Shown: positions 1 to 8,299, counted from the first letter of the stretch. The stretch is 18,481 nt of DNA from Candidatus Martarchaeota archaeon (GCA_023485745.1 JAMCZL010000024.1:1-18481); one strand, 5' to 3'. Numbers and translations are program-made. Notes: generated by a model not told the origin, from the letters alone.

Positions 1-1705
1 ACTTGGACACCACATCCTTTGGTATTCCGGAAACCTTCGAGACCTCGTCGGCGCTGCGCTCGCCGTTGAATACGTAGTCAAAAAATTCAGGCTTCATCTG
101 CTCCGGCTTTATGCCGCCAGAACGCAGCATGTGCGAAAACGTGTAGAATGCCATGTAAATCGTGGAATCGGAAAGGGACTCTATGATGTGGCTTGGATTA
201 AGGGGAAACTTTGTGCCAAGCCCCTGGGCGCGCTCTGCGGGCCTTAGGTTTATCCAGTCTATGCCTGCCCTGAGCGCGGGCGCATATCTCTCGTCATACA
301 CCTTTACCTTTGGGAAGTATTCCACCACCTTCGCCTTCCATTTTTCATCTCCGTAGTTGATGAACCACTGGTCCTTTACAATTTTTACGGTTACTCTGGT
401 GCCGCACCTGCAGTAGACCGGCTCCTCGTTTGCTATAGTATACATTACAAGAAGCTTGTTCTCAGCTTCAAGGTCCTTTGCAATGGCTTCCCTTGACTCC
501 GATACCTTTTTGCCGGCATATTTTCCGGTGTCCATGATTCCGTTTTTGAGCTCTTCCCTGTATAGCGCCTTTGTAGCCTTTTCAAGCACCGCGTCGGTAA
601 CAGAGTCCCATGAATCCACCACCTCAAGGTACGCCAGCGCAGGTATTTCTGGATTGGCGTTTTTCTTGTCCTTTTCGCCGGGAAGCGAGATGCATTTCTT
701 GTACTGCGACGGCACTGAAACGCCTTTCATCCTGAGCCTTTCGAGTGCTGCGTAGTCGAATGGCGCATGGGCAGGCACGGACATGACTATGCCGGTGCCG
801 AAATCGCTCTTGACGAAGTAGCCTTCCAACACAGGTATCTCTTCGCCGCTGACCGGATTTACCGCCTTCTTGGAGAGAAGCTCTGCGGAGTTGACCTTGC
901 CTTTCACTTTTATGTCGAGCTGGTTCGAAAGCTGCTGGGCAGCGTCGCTGCTCAGATACACGCTTTCACCGCCTATATCCGCAACAACATACTCTGACGC
1001 GCCGTTAACAAATATATTGGTGACGCCATAGATTGTCTCTGGCCTGTATGTAGCGCACAGGAAGCTGGCTGCCGAAGCCGAATCCTTGAATTTTATGCAG
1101 TACATTTGCTCTATTTCAGGCTGAACGTCGTGCTTGGTGTCGTGCTGGCCCACCGCGTTGTTTTCATTTGTGCACCACCCCACGGGATGCGAGCCCTGCA
1201 CTAGAAGGCCTTTTTCGTGCAGTTTGCCGAATTGCCATTCGACCATTTTGCTGAAAAGCGGGTCCAGCGTGTTGAATGTCCTGCGCCAGTCTATGCTGTA
1301 TCCTGCCTTTACCATAGCGTCCTTCATCAGCGTGCTGTAGTATTCTGTTATGAAGTTGGGATCTGACATTTTTGCCATGGTTTCGTCGTCTATGTGATAC
1401 ATCCTCAGCTCTTCCTTCAGCTCCTCGTCGTTGGCCGCAATCCTCTTTGCAATTGCGAGTATGGGCGTGCCGGTAAAATGCCATGCCATTGGGTAAAGAA
1501 CGTTAAGGCCGCGCATGCGCAGGTACCTGGCATAAAAGTCCGCGGTGCCGTAGGTGCGCAGATGGCCGAGGTGCGGAGGCATATTTACATATGGCAGCGC
1601 CGCAGTGACGAGCATGCCCTTGCGCTCGTCCGGCTCGGGCTCGTAGAGCCTTGCTTCCTTCCATGCCTTCTGCCATTTTTCCGCTATCTGCTTGTAATCT
1701 ATCAT
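1..1705 (-). CDS. leuS: Leucyl-tRNA synthetase, archaeal type (partial, C-terminus beyond window)
   Basis: Class I aminoacyl-tRNA synthetase that charges tRNA-Leu in the cytoplasm. My translation gives 568 codons from ATG 1705 with no stop before the left edge. The HIGH signature appears as HLGH at about residues 45-48 (PPHLGHLRT), followed by AWHFTGTPI near 74-82, which is typical of archaeal/eukaryotic LeuRS. The CP1 editing domain is visible through TYRPETIYG and GTGIVMSVPAHAPFDY. The KMSKS loop and anticodon-binding domain would lie beyond base 1. The ATG at 1705 gives the usual archaeal N-terminus (MIDYKQIAEKW), and a TATA-like box lies about 33 bases upstream. The gene is divergent from the HTH regulator. 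Family assignment is secure; ValRS and IleRS are less likely because of the HFTGTPI block and the editing motif. Confidence 0.95.
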   Translation of the reverse strand, partial: MIDYKQIAEKWQKAWKEARLYEPEPDERKGMLVTAALPYVNMPPHLGHLRTYGTADFYARYLRMRGLNVLYPMAWHFTGTPILAIAKRIAANDEELKEELRMYHIDDETMAKMSDPNFITEYYSTLMKDAMVKAGYSIDWRRTFNTLDPLFSKMVEWQFGKLHEKGLLVQGSHPVGWCTNENNAVGQHDTKHDVQPEIEQMYCIKFKDSASAASFLCATYRPETIYGVTNIFVNGASEYVVADIGGESVYLSSDAAQQLSNQLDIKVKGKVNSAELLSKKAVNPVSGEEIPVLEGYFVKSDFGTGIVMSVPAHAPFDYAALERLRMKGVSVPSQYKKCISLPGEKDKKNANPEIPALAYLEVVDSWDSVTDAVLEKATKALYREELKNGIMDTGKYAGKKVSESREAIAKDLEAENKLLVMYTIANEEPVYCRCGTRVTVKIVKDQWFINYGDEKWKAKVVEYFPKVKVYDERYAPALRAGIDWINLRPAERAQGLGTKFPLNPSHIIESLSDSTIYMAFYTFSHMLRSGGIKPEQMKPEFFDYVFNGERSADEVSKVSGIPKDVVSK

Positions 1706-1730
1706 CAAACCAGCACGTAATAATTATAGA

Positions 1731-1743
1731 CAATATTTATTAA
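1731..1743 (-). promoter_or_regulatory. TATA-like promoter element for leuS
   Basis: On the minus strand this reads TTAATAAATATTG. Its centre is about 33 bases from the leuS ATG, so a start site about 25 bases downstream would leave a leader of roughly 8 bases. Assigned by position and composition only. Confidence 0.45.
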
Positions 1744-1751
1744 AGTTAAAG

Positions 1752-1760
1752 TATAAATTA
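1752..1760 (+). promoter_or_regulatory. TATA box for the COG1395 regulator
   Basis: TATAAATTA. An archaeal transcript would begin near 1780. That is downstream of the ATG at 1765 and just upstream of the ATG at 1789, so this box argues for the internal start. Confidence 0.55.
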
Positions 1761-1788
1761 TATTATGCGATCCGGGGACACATTAAGC

Positions 1789-2640
1789 ATGGGCAAAAAG
1801 GCCATTGATTCATACGGCTACAATAGCATAAGAGTAGAGGGATTCAGGTCCTGCTTTGATATAATTGCGGAGAGGAACGGCTCCATGCTGATATTCAAGT
1901 TCATAAGCAACATCGATGGGGCCACAAAGGAAAACTCTGACGCGCTCAGGAAGATAGGCGCCATGTTCAACGCGGACGCCTTCGTAGTCGGCAGGACCTA
2001 CAAAAGCAGCACTATCAGGAGCGGCTTTATATTCCAGAGGCATGGGGTGAACTGCATATCGGAAGACACATTTGAGGATGTGCTGAAATCCAAAACGGTG
2101 AAGAGGGCGCAGAAGTTTATCATAGAGAAAAGCATGCCAAACGGCGAGCTCATAAAATCGCTTAGGAAACTGTCAGGCATGAGCAGGGAAGACCTTGCGA
2201 AGGAGGTCGGCTTGTCAAAAGACAGCATTTACAGGTACGAGAGCGGCAAGAGCTGGATCTCAAAGAAAAACCTCAAAAAGCTGGAGGACTACTTCGGCAG
2301 GAGCCTCAAGTTTGAAACCGAGGAGTATGCGAATTTTTCGGAGCCCGTTGGAACGTCTAGCAAGGGCATGAAGTTCACATACATACGCAAGGATCCGTTC
2401 AGGATGATAGGCAAGGGCAGGAAGAGGTACGAGATTGGAAGGCTTGCCAACCAGAGGACCATGAAGAAGTGGTCCGAATTTTACAGGAAGCTGAACGAAG
2501 AGTTTGACGACTATCCATTTTATCTCACCAGAAGGAAGATTTACAGCAAGAGCATTAACGGGGTTCCCGTGATCGGCAAGAGCGTTTTTGATTCGCTTCC
2601 GGACGAAGACGCCCTGCTTGAGCTGATAACGTACAGATAG
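1789..2640 (+). CDS. COG1395-family HTH transcriptional regulator
   Basis: Predicted archaeal DNA-binding regulator of 283 residues. The N-terminal half carries the COG1395 blocks CFDIIAER and FKFISNIDG, followed by a nuclease-fold-like stretch ending in DTFEDVL. An XRE/Cro-type helix-turn-helix lies at about residues 120-165 of this start (LIKSLRKLSGMSREDLAKEV, then GLSKDSIYRYESG). The Lys/Arg-rich C-terminal part is not recognised. An in-frame ATG at 1765 would add eight residues, but it lies only 6-14 bases from the TATA box and upstream of the expected transcript start, so ATG 1789 (MGKKAIDSYGY) is preferred. The gene is divergent from leuS and convergent with the following membrane protein. 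The family is recognised from blocks I know. Its target genes are unknown, and self-regulation from the shared intergenic region is only a guess. Confidence 0.82.
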   Translation: MGKKAIDSYGYNSIRVEGFRSCFDIIAERNGSMLIFKFISNIDGATKENSDALRKIGAMFNADAFVVGRTYKSSTIRSGFIFQRHGVNCISEDTFEDVLKSKTVKRAQKFIIEKSMPNGELIKSLRKLSGMSREDLAKEVGLSKDSIYRYESGKSWISKKNLKKLEDYFGRSLKFETEEYANFSEPVGTSSKGMKFTYIRKDPFRMIGKGRKRYEIGRLANQRTMKKWSEFYRKLNEEFDDYPFYLTRRKIYSKSINGVPVIGKSVFDSLPDEDALLELITYR

Positions 2641-2642
2641 CG

Positions 2643-2666
2643 CTATGCGAACATGCGAGAGCATAG
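2643..2666. terminator. Possible bidirectional hairpin between convergent genes
   Basis: CTATGC (2643-2648) and GCATAG (2661-2666) form a perfect 6-bp stem with a 12-base loop. They sit exactly in the 43-base gap between two convergent stop codons. Archaeal termination does not require hairpins and there is no T-run, so this is weak. Confidence 0.2.
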
Positions 2667-2683
2667 GAATAGGTTTTGCGCAA

Positions 2684-3406
2684 TCACTTGCGCCTGCTCG
2701 ACTTCTGGCTTCTGGGCTTTGTTTCTGGAGCTATGGAGAGGGATACAATGTCCTCGATTTCATGAACGAAATCGTTGGTGGAATTGAAAAGCATCATCAC
2801 GCCTATGATTCCGAACACAAGGACTATCATCACAGTAAATGTTATTGTGGTGACCTCTGCATATGATGAAGACGCGATTGATGCGGATGAGGCGCCGCCT
2901 GCAAGAAGCAGTGCAGAGACGACAAAGACCGCCCAGAGGGCCACTGCCCCAAAGGCCAGCTCTACATACCTGTAGCGGAAAAGCGCTGCAACCGATATGT
3001 ACAGTATCCATAGAATTCCTCCGAAAGTAAAAAGGAATATCAGGGGCTCGAACGAATAGCTTACAAAAAGGAGCGGAAGCAGGAATGACAGTATGCCTAT
3101 GGCGAGTATGGCCAGCCAGGCGCCGGTATATTTTTTATGGGCTGGCAGCTCCTTGCTGTTCATAAACTTTGTTGTGCTGCTGTGCGCGTTCACAAAGCTT
3201 ATTACTATGGTAAATGAGGTTATCAATATGAGCAGAAGCCAGAACACGAACGATATGACTGGATTGATTAGGAAAACTGAGCCCAGGACAGTGCTGAATA
3301 GTATGCCGGCAGCGAGCGCAACAGCGAATGTCACCATCGAGGCTCCAAGGGCCCGCCTGTATGCAAAGACCCAATAATGCTTTATGCCGTCCCTAGCATA
3401 TTTCAA
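2684..3406 (-). CDS. Six-helix integral membrane protein, unknown function
   Basis: I do not recognise this family. From TTG 3406 it is 240 residues. A short basic N-terminus (KYARDGIKHYWVFAYRRAL) is followed by about six hydrophobic helices: one pair near 20-70, then single helices near 90-110, 115-140, 150-172 and 185-210. It ends in a charged, Lys/Arg-rich cytoplasmic tail (KPRSQKSSRRK). The same frame is open up to another TTG at 3505, which would overlap the upstream peptidase gene by 35 bases and add a non-hydrophobic stretch. A TATA-like tract (3431-3444) lies about 30 bases before TTG 3406, so that start is preferred. It follows the A24 peptidase genes on the same strand. A role in surface-filament assembly is possible from context only. 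Confidence 0.6.
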   Translation of the reverse strand: MKYARDGIKHYWVFAYRRALGASMVTFAVALAAGILFSTVLGSVFLINPVISFVFWLLLILITSFTIVISFVNAHSSTTKFMNSKELPAHKKYTGAWLAILAIGILSFLLPLLFVSYSFEPLIFLFTFGGILWILYISVAALFRYRYVELAFGAVALWAVFVVSALLLAGGASSASIASSSYAEVTTITFTVMIVLVFGIIGVMMLFNSTNDFVHEIEDIVSLSIAPETKPRSQKSSRRK

Positions 3407-3430
3407 AATATCACTATTTATTATTGTTTC

Positions 3431-3444
3431 GAATAAAATAAAAA
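3431..3444 (-). promoter_or_regulatory. TATA-like element upstream of the six-helix membrane protein
   Basis: The minus strand reads TTTTTATTTTATTC, about 25-38 bases before TTG 3406. This would allow the gene its own short-leader transcript in addition to read-through from the peptidase genes. Confidence 0.35.
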
Positions 3445-3470
3445 CATTCCTATTGAAGCGAAATCCGAGC

Positions 3471-3917
3471 TTATAATACTGCGAAGAGATAGTGGAAGGC
3501 CTCAAAAATTATGTACACTGCTATTGCAGAAAAGAAAAGGAATGGATAGAACGGCAGCGACACCTTTCCCTTCTTCCGAAATATGCGGGCGAGCCTGAAG
3601 AGCGGCACTGTCAGAAGCACGGCGAACGCAACTATCGTCCAGATGAGCCAGAACGGGTATAGGAGGAATGCCGATGCGAGGAATATCTTGTCCCCGGGGC
3701 CGATTCTCGGAAGCAGTGCGGTTATGGCTATTGATGCGGCTACCACGTATATTCCAATCCCAGAAAAAATTGATACATATTCGCGGAATGCCAAAGACAT
3801 CAGCACGCTCAGCAGCGAAAGCGCAAGCAGGTATTTCAGGCTTATGCGCTTTTTTCCTAATATGTCGAGGACTGCCAAAACCGCAAATGCAAATATCAGG
3901 TATAGTACTGTAAACAT
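3471..3917 (-). CDS. Short A24 prepilin peptidase-like aspartic protease
   Basis: Membrane aspartyl protease of 148 residues, expected to cleave the positively charged leader of class III (type IV pilin-like) precursors at the cytoplasmic face. Both catalytic Asp positions of the A24 family can be seen: D18 in AVLDILGKKRIS, at the end of the first helix, and D76 in the GxGD motif (GPGD, residues 73-76). About five hydrophobic helices make up nearly the whole protein. It lacks the N-methylation domain of bacterial PilD and the long C-terminal extension of its neighbour. An upstream in-frame ATG at 3947 would add ten polar residues but lies inside a perfect hairpin (3941-3960), so ATG 3917 (MFTVLYLIF) is preferred. 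The preceding gene is a second A24 peptidase 51 bases upstream. Archaellin versus pilin specificity cannot be read from sequence. Confidence 0.78.
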   Translation of the reverse strand: MFTVLYLIFAFAVLAVLDILGKKRISLKYLLALSLLSVLMSLAFREYVSIFSGIGIYVVAASIAITALLPRIGPGDKIFLASAFLLYPFWLIWTIVAFAVLLTVPLFRLARIFRKKGKVSLPFYPFLFFSAIAVYIIFEAFHYLFAVL

Positions 3918-3940
3918 TTCAACGCCTTGTTTGCTGCGCG

Positions 3941-3960
3941 GCTGCATGCAATTATGCAGC
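3941..3960 (-). repeat. Perfect 7-bp inverted repeat between the two A24 peptidase genes
   Basis: GCTGCAT and ATGCAGC flank a 6-base spacer, forming a perfect hairpin in the 51-base intergenic gap. It covers the alternative ATG at 3947. It may affect translation or mRNA processing between the two genes, or it may be chance. Confidence 0.3.
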
Positions 3961-3968
3961 GCTGCGGC

Positions 3969-4922
3969 CTATATCGGCAGTATCAGCAGTATCAGGTTGC
4001 CGAACATTATTGACAGGACCAGGCCGAAAAATATCGGCACTGCGAACGGCATCGCGTTCTTGTAGACGGGCATCCTGCTCTTGACCTTCCTGCGCTTCAG
4101 CTGCGCAAGCACCTTTGGCGTGACCAGCCTGTCGAAGCCGCTTATGCTGCGCTTCAGGGCCGAGAGCTGCCTCCTGTCCATGAGCTTCGTCTCTATTATG
4201 TCGCCTTCGTCGATTTTGCTGACTGGGACGTACCTCACCATGGAGTATATCAGGGGCCTTTCGAACAGCGTAATCACTATGGAGCCGAATGCTATTATGC
4301 CTATCAGCGCTATCCCTGCCGGGCCCAGGCCCACGGTCAGCGCAAGCATTGCCGCAAAAATTATGTAGACTGCCAGTATGAATCCGGTCTTTATTATATC
4401 GTAGCGCGTTATAAGGGAGTCTATTCCGCCCTTTATCTTAGAATTCCTTATGGTCCTGATTGAGAGGGGCAGGTAGTATACGATTACCATTACCAGCGCA
4501 ACCACCCCCGCATTTATGAGCAGCGACAGCATCAGGGGGAAGCCGAACTGCGGTATGTCCAGGAGAAACGGGGTTCCCTGCACGGGGATTATCAGGGATA
4601 TCGCGGCGAACTCTATCACATCGGCGGCGCCTAGCTGCCCTATCCGGTAGAAGACATAGCCTATTGCTATCACTATTATTGCGACCAGCGCGCTTGTTTC
4701 GATGTACGGGTAGCTAGCGTATGTCAGGGTCATCGCAGCCCCAAACACGAGTGTGGCATACGCAAATACCGACGGCACGTTCCTGCCGTTGAACACGTCG
4801 AGCAGCAGGTATATCAGCGCTATGGCGAGAGCGGCTGCGAGCCTGAATTGCGCGAGCGCTGACGGAGCCACGACTGCCAGCATCTGAAATGTCTCCAATA
4901 TCCCGAATCCGTACAAGATCAT
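3969..4922 (-). CDS. Archaeal A24 prepilin/preflagellin peptidase, long form
   Basis: Membrane aspartic peptidase of 317 residues for processing archaeal pilin or archaellin precursors. Both A24 catalytic sites are visible: the first Asp near residue 42 in LLDVFNGRNVPSVF, with the Arg and Pro pattern usual after it, and the second near 101 in GAAD, a variant of GxGD also seen in archaeal members as GGAD. Hydrophobic helices fill residues 1-215. A soluble-looking segment at about 230-285 (SKIDEGDIIETKLMDRR onward) and a last helix resemble the archaeal A24 C-terminal type II extension. ATG 4922 overlaps the helicase TGA by one base (TGATG), indicating coupled translation. A GTG at 4925 is the alternative start. 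It is followed by a second, shorter A24 protein, an unusual pairing. Confidence 0.8.
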   Translation of the reverse strand: MILYGFGILETFQMLAVVAPSALAQFRLAAALAIALIYLLLDVFNGRNVPSVFAYATLVFGAAMTLTYASYPYIETSALVAIIVIAIGYVFYRIGQLGAADVIEFAAISLIIPVQGTPFLLDIPQFGFPLMLSLLINAGVVALVMVIVYYLPLSIRTIRNSKIKGGIDSLITRYDIIKTGFILAVYIIFAAMLALTVGLGPAGIALIGIIAFGSIVITLFERPLIYSMVRYVPVSKIDEGDIIETKLMDRRQLSALKRSISGFDRLVTPKVLAQLKRRKVKSRMPVYKNAMPFAVPIFFGLVLSIMFGNLILLILPI

Positions 4923-7048
4923 CACATGTCTAGCTGTGAGAAAACCTTTTCGGCTATCTCCCTTCCAAGGATTTTTACCACTTCATCCTTTTTAACCCTT
5001 ATCTCTTTCACGCTGCGGATTCCGCTGTCGTAGAGCCTGCGGGCCCTGACCCTTCCTATCTGCTCCAGCCTTACCAGGTCGAGGAGCTCGTCCTTTATCC
5101 CGTATCTCAGCCTGACCCTTATGTCCACAAGCTCCCTGGGCGACCTGTGCAGCAGCTTTGAAAGCTCTATGGCAGCGTATATCACCCAGTCTGCGTTGGT
5201 AAGCTTCGAGTACAGCGCGCCGGGCGTCGTGCGGTACTTCTTCATTATCGCGTTTTCATCGGTCTCCGAAATCCAGTCTTCCAGCATCATGGCGGTGCCG
5301 AAGGCTGCGAGCGGATCGTAGTATCCGTACTTGGTGTCCTCGGTCTCATATATTGCTGAGCCGTAGTTCATTTTCCTGTATGCAACGAACTGCAGCTCCG
5401 CGTCCTCGGTTATCTTAACATACGGGCGCATCTCGACCGTGTTGCAGACCAGGTACAGAGCGCCTGTTTCGTCAAGACTGCTTTGCAGCGTGTCCACCAT
5501 CCATTTGGCCGAGAGGGGATCTATGTACAGCTCGCTTATCCTTTTTCCTATCCTTGTGGCCCTGAGCTGTCCGCCGATGTCCTCTATGAAATCCCATTCA
5601 AGCAGATTGCCGAGCACCTCTCTCACTATGGCGCGCATCCTTGAATCGCTTCCGTACTGGTGGCTGTAGAAGGTCTTGGACAGGAATTCGTTTATGCCCT
5701 GCATGCTGTCAAGAAAGCCTTCTGCGATGAAGGAAAGGATATGCATGCGCAAAATCGGCAGGATCCCAAGGTTTGAGTATATCGGCTCGGGCTCGGCAAT
5801 GAGGTATTCGTTTACAAGGTCTGCGGCCATGCCTTCCGAGCCTGCCGATATCAGGGCCCTGCCCTCGGTATCGTACTTCGGCCTTCCGGCCCTGCCCAGC
5901 AGCTGCAGCACCTCGTTCACCCCTATGCGCTCGCTGGTGTAGCCGTTGTGCCTGCTTATGTCCCTTATCAGGACGGTGTGGGCCGGCATGTTGACTCCGA
6001 AGCCGAGCGTGGTAGTTGAGCAAACCACCTTTATCTGCCCGGACTTGAATGCGCTTTCTATGTAGTTTCGCTGCGCGGGAAGCAGGCCAGAATGATGGAA
6101 TGCGGCCCCGTGCGATAGCACTTCAGACAGTTTGACGCACTGCTGCGTTGGCTTGTCCAAAACATTGAGTACTGCATTTCCAGTCTTGGCCAATGACTTC
6201 CTCTCGTCTTCGGAAATAAATCTTCCGGATATCTTAGAAAGCCTCTGCGAGCCCGCCTCTGCATTCCTCTTCGTCGAATAGAACACCAGCGCCTGTTTTC
6301 CCATCAGCAGCGTGTCTTCAAGGACGCGCTCCTCGTTGGTATCGGCTGCGCCGCGCAGGCCCATGGTGCCCTCTGCGAGCCTGTCGCCGTCAACGTAATA
6401 TATTTTGCCGGATGCGACAGCGCCCTTCAGGAGCTTTACCGGCCTGTAGTCGCTTGTGACGAGGCGGGCTCCAAGCCAGTCGGCAATCTCGTCGGCGTTG
6501 CCTATCGTGGCGCTGAGCGCAACGATCTGTATGCCCCTGAGCTCCTTGAGCTTTGTCATCAGGAGTTCGAGTGTTGGCCCCCTGTGCTGGTCGCCCAGGA
6601 GGTGCACTTCGTCAAAGACTATGCAGCCCACAGAATTTATCCACTCCATCTTGTGGCGCATCAGGCTGTCCAGTTTCTCCGTTGAAACGAATATGAGTTC
6701 GTAGTCTGCCAGCCACTGGTCGCTGGAGTCGAAATCGCCTGTCGAGATTGCGGCCTTAAGGTATGGGTATGCGTCCTTGAATTCGGAGAACTTCTCATTT
6801 ACAAGAGCGCGCATGGGAGCTACATATATCGCCTTTCTGCCCCTTGAAAGTATAGTGCTTACGCATGCGATTTCCGCCACCAGGGTCTTGCCGCTTGCGG
6901 TTGGCGACGCGACCACCACGCTTGCGCCAGAGGCAACGCCGACGCGCAGCGATTCTGCCTGCGGAGGCGTGAACTCGTTTATCCCGCGCGACCTTAGCGA
7001 CTCTACCATCTCGTTAGGAATTGCGCCCTTGAGGTCGGAAAGCTGCAT
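4922..7048 (-). CDS. hel308: Hel308 superfamily 2 DNA helicase
   Basis: Ski2-like 3'-5' DNA helicase used at stalled replication forks and in recombinational repair. The 708 residues match the usual Hel308 length. Visible motifs: Q motif PPQAESL (28-34), Walker A SPTASGKT (48-55), motif Ia APMRAL, STGDFDSSDQWL (102-113), DEVH (146-149), SAT (179-181), FHHSGL (318-322), STTTLGFGVNMP, and motif VI QLLGRAGRP (382-390). A winged-helix and ratchet region follows. The C-terminus has a helix-hairpin-helix with the Hel308 autoregulatory pattern GRVRARRLYDSGI near 664-676. The ATG at 7048 gives the standard N-terminus and has a TATA-like box about 25 bases upstream. It is first in a run with two A24 peptidases, with no clear functional link. 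The DEVH box and domain V separate it from RNA-directed Ski2 relatives. Confidence 0.93.
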   Translation of the reverse strand: MQLSDLKGAIPNEMVESLRSRGINEFTPPQAESLRVGVASGASVVVASPTASGKTLVAEIACVSTILSRGRKAIYVAPMRALVNEKFSEFKDAYPYLKAAISTGDFDSSDQWLADYELIFVSTEKLDSLMRHKMEWINSVGCIVFDEVHLLGDQHRGPTLELLMTKLKELRGIQIVALSATIGNADEIADWLGARLVTSDYRPVKLLKGAVASGKIYYVDGDRLAEGTMGLRGAADTNEERVLEDTLLMGKQALVFYSTKRNAEAGSQRLSKISGRFISEDERKSLAKTGNAVLNVLDKPTQQCVKLSEVLSHGAAFHHSGLLPAQRNYIESAFKSGQIKVVCSTTTLGFGVNMPAHTVLIRDISRHNGYTSERIGVNEVLQLLGRAGRPKYDTEGRALISAGSEGMAADLVNEYLIAEPEPIYSNLGILPILRMHILSFIAEGFLDSMQGINEFLSKTFYSHQYGSDSRMRAIVREVLGNLLEWDFIEDIGGQLRATRIGKRISELYIDPLSAKWMVDTLQSSLDETGALYLVCNTVEMRPYVKITEDAELQFVAYRKMNYGSAIYETEDTKYGYYDPLAAFGTAMMLEDWISETDENAIMKKYRTTPGALYSKLTNADWVIYAAIELSKLLHRSPRELVDIRVRLRYGIKDELLDLVRLEQIGRVRARRLYDSGIRSVKEIRVKKDEVVKILGREIAEKVFSQLDM

Positions 7049-7065
7049 AAGGATATATTGGCAGT

Positions 7066-7080
7066 AAACTAATAAAATGC
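7066..7080 (-). promoter_or_regulatory. TATA-like element for hel308
   Basis: The minus strand reads GCATTTTATTAGTTT, centred about 26 bases before the hel308 ATG. This fits a leaderless or near-leaderless transcript. Confidence 0.4.
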
Positions 7081-7144
7081 ATGCGGAACCGATAGGATTA
7101 GGGTGTATTGTTCGCCGGCATGCAAAACGCTTTGCCCGTGTGGG

Positions 7145-8299
7145 CTACTTTCCGCGCCTGAATTTTTTGCTTATCTTGCGGACTTTGAACACCAAAAGCA
7201 CATCGTCAACGTTTCCGGCTGATATTTTCGAGTCCGTATACCCATGGCTTTTCAGAAGCTCCTTGGGCTCCAGGAACTCGAACTCGCGCTTGCTGCGGCC
7301 TTCGAAAAGCATGCCCATTACTGCACTAAAAAGTTTTGAAGCGCCATACTTGAGGGATACGGCGCCCTCTGCTACACTCGAAGCTATATAATCTACGCCT
7401 TTTGATACGGCCTGTGGCGCAATGGCCGGCGTTGCCTCGTTTATGTATTTGTCAGCGCTTATGCCCCAGTTGCCCAGCGTTGGGCGTGTCATTTCTGGGA
7501 TTATGCCAAAGCCGAAAACCGCATTTTGCCGTGCTTCGGCTGCAGCATAATTGGCTGCTGGCTGCCGCGTCTCTGCATCGGCATGCTGCTCGGAAGCTAT
7601 TTTCCCTGCGCTTGGAGCTTTTGGAGCATATTTTGGCTCTTCTAAAATTGAAGGCTTGCTGTCGTGATGGCGCTCGGTGCGGATTATATTGCGCACGTTC
7701 TTCAGCGTATTGTCGTAAACGTTTTTCAGCTGGCTTCCGTTTAGGTATCCAAACGCTTTCTCGAAACCAACGCCGTTTACCTCTGCCTTTTGCTCCACCG
7801 CCTTTATGGTTTCTGCAAAGGCCACCATGTTCTTGTGCATCCCGTAAACAGTATTGAGATCCATAATCCTGGTCTGGCTGCTGGCTGCCGCAGAGTCGTC
7901 GGGCTTTTGCCGATCCTGATGTGCGTTTTGCGGTACGCTTGTTCCATAATTGCGCAGATCGTTGGTGTACGCCACCATGTTGCTAAGTATGCTGAACAGC
8001 GACAGAGCCTTTGCCTTGTTGGTTATAAGTGTATAGCCTTTCTCTGTTTCATGCCCTGCTAGGGCCATATGGACTGCAGATCCCCTAAGTACGTGCTCCA
8101 TCCTTACGGAGCATATCTTTTCATAGAAAACAGTGTTGTATGCAGTCTTGCTCCCTATTAGGACACGCTTGTTAGTCACAGCTATCGAAGGGTTCTTCAG
8201 CCTTTTGCCATCAACCCTGATTCTGTTAGTCTTGTATATTACGTATTCGCCAGGCAGAAGAGCCACATCAAGCCCTTCTATTACCCCCACGTCCTTCAT
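7145..8299 (-). CDS. PH-domain-like protein of unknown function
   Basis: 384 residues. Residues about 10-110 have the pattern of a prokaryotic PH-like (bPH) domain: LLPGEYVIYKTNRIRV, then SIAVTNKRVLIGS, then a KICSVRMEHV strand, and a closing helix (SLFSILSNMVAYTN). Such domains act as membrane or protein adaptors. The remainder is not recognised. Residues 115-145 are polar and Gln/Ala-rich, 150-210 look helical, 215-255 are Ala/Gln-rich and probably disordered, and 290-335 contain an Ala/Ser/Gly-rich amphipathic stretch. No signal peptide or clear membrane helix is present, so it is probably cytoplasmic or peripheral. The start is the only convincing ATG, with a strong TATA box near 8345-8354. 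It stands apart from hel308 by 96 bases. The PH call is by pattern and is moderately sure. Confidence 0.6.
   Translation of the reverse strand: MKDVGVIEGLDVALLPGEYVIYKTNRIRVDGKRLKNPSIAVTNKRVLIGSKTAYNTVFYEKICSVRMEHVLRGSAVHMALAGHETEKGYTLITNKAKALSLFSILSNMVAYTNDLRNYGTSVPQNAHQDRQKPDDSAAASSQTRIMDLNTVYGMHKNMVAFAETIKAVEQKAEVNGVGFEKAFGYLNGSQLKNVYDNTLKNVRNIIRTERHHDSKPSILEEPKYAPKAPSAGKIASEQHADAETRQPAANYAAAEARQNAVFGFGIIPEMTRPTLGNWGISADKYINEATPAIAPQAVSKGVDYIASSVAEGAVSLKYGASKLFSAVMGMLFEGRSKREFEFLEPKELLKSHGYTDSKISAGNVDDVLLVFKVRKISKKFRRGK

Noticed and set aside
1164..1484. Long frames opposite leuS and similar overlaps elsewhere, for example inside hel308
   Set aside because: They lie fully within well-supported genes, have no family motifs, and their residue composition follows from the codon bias of the true strand.
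7122..7135. GCAAA-ACGC-TTTGC hairpin downstream of the PH-domain gene stop
   Set aside because: Only a 5-bp stem and no T-run. Archaeal terminators do not need hairpins, so it is not supported as a terminator.
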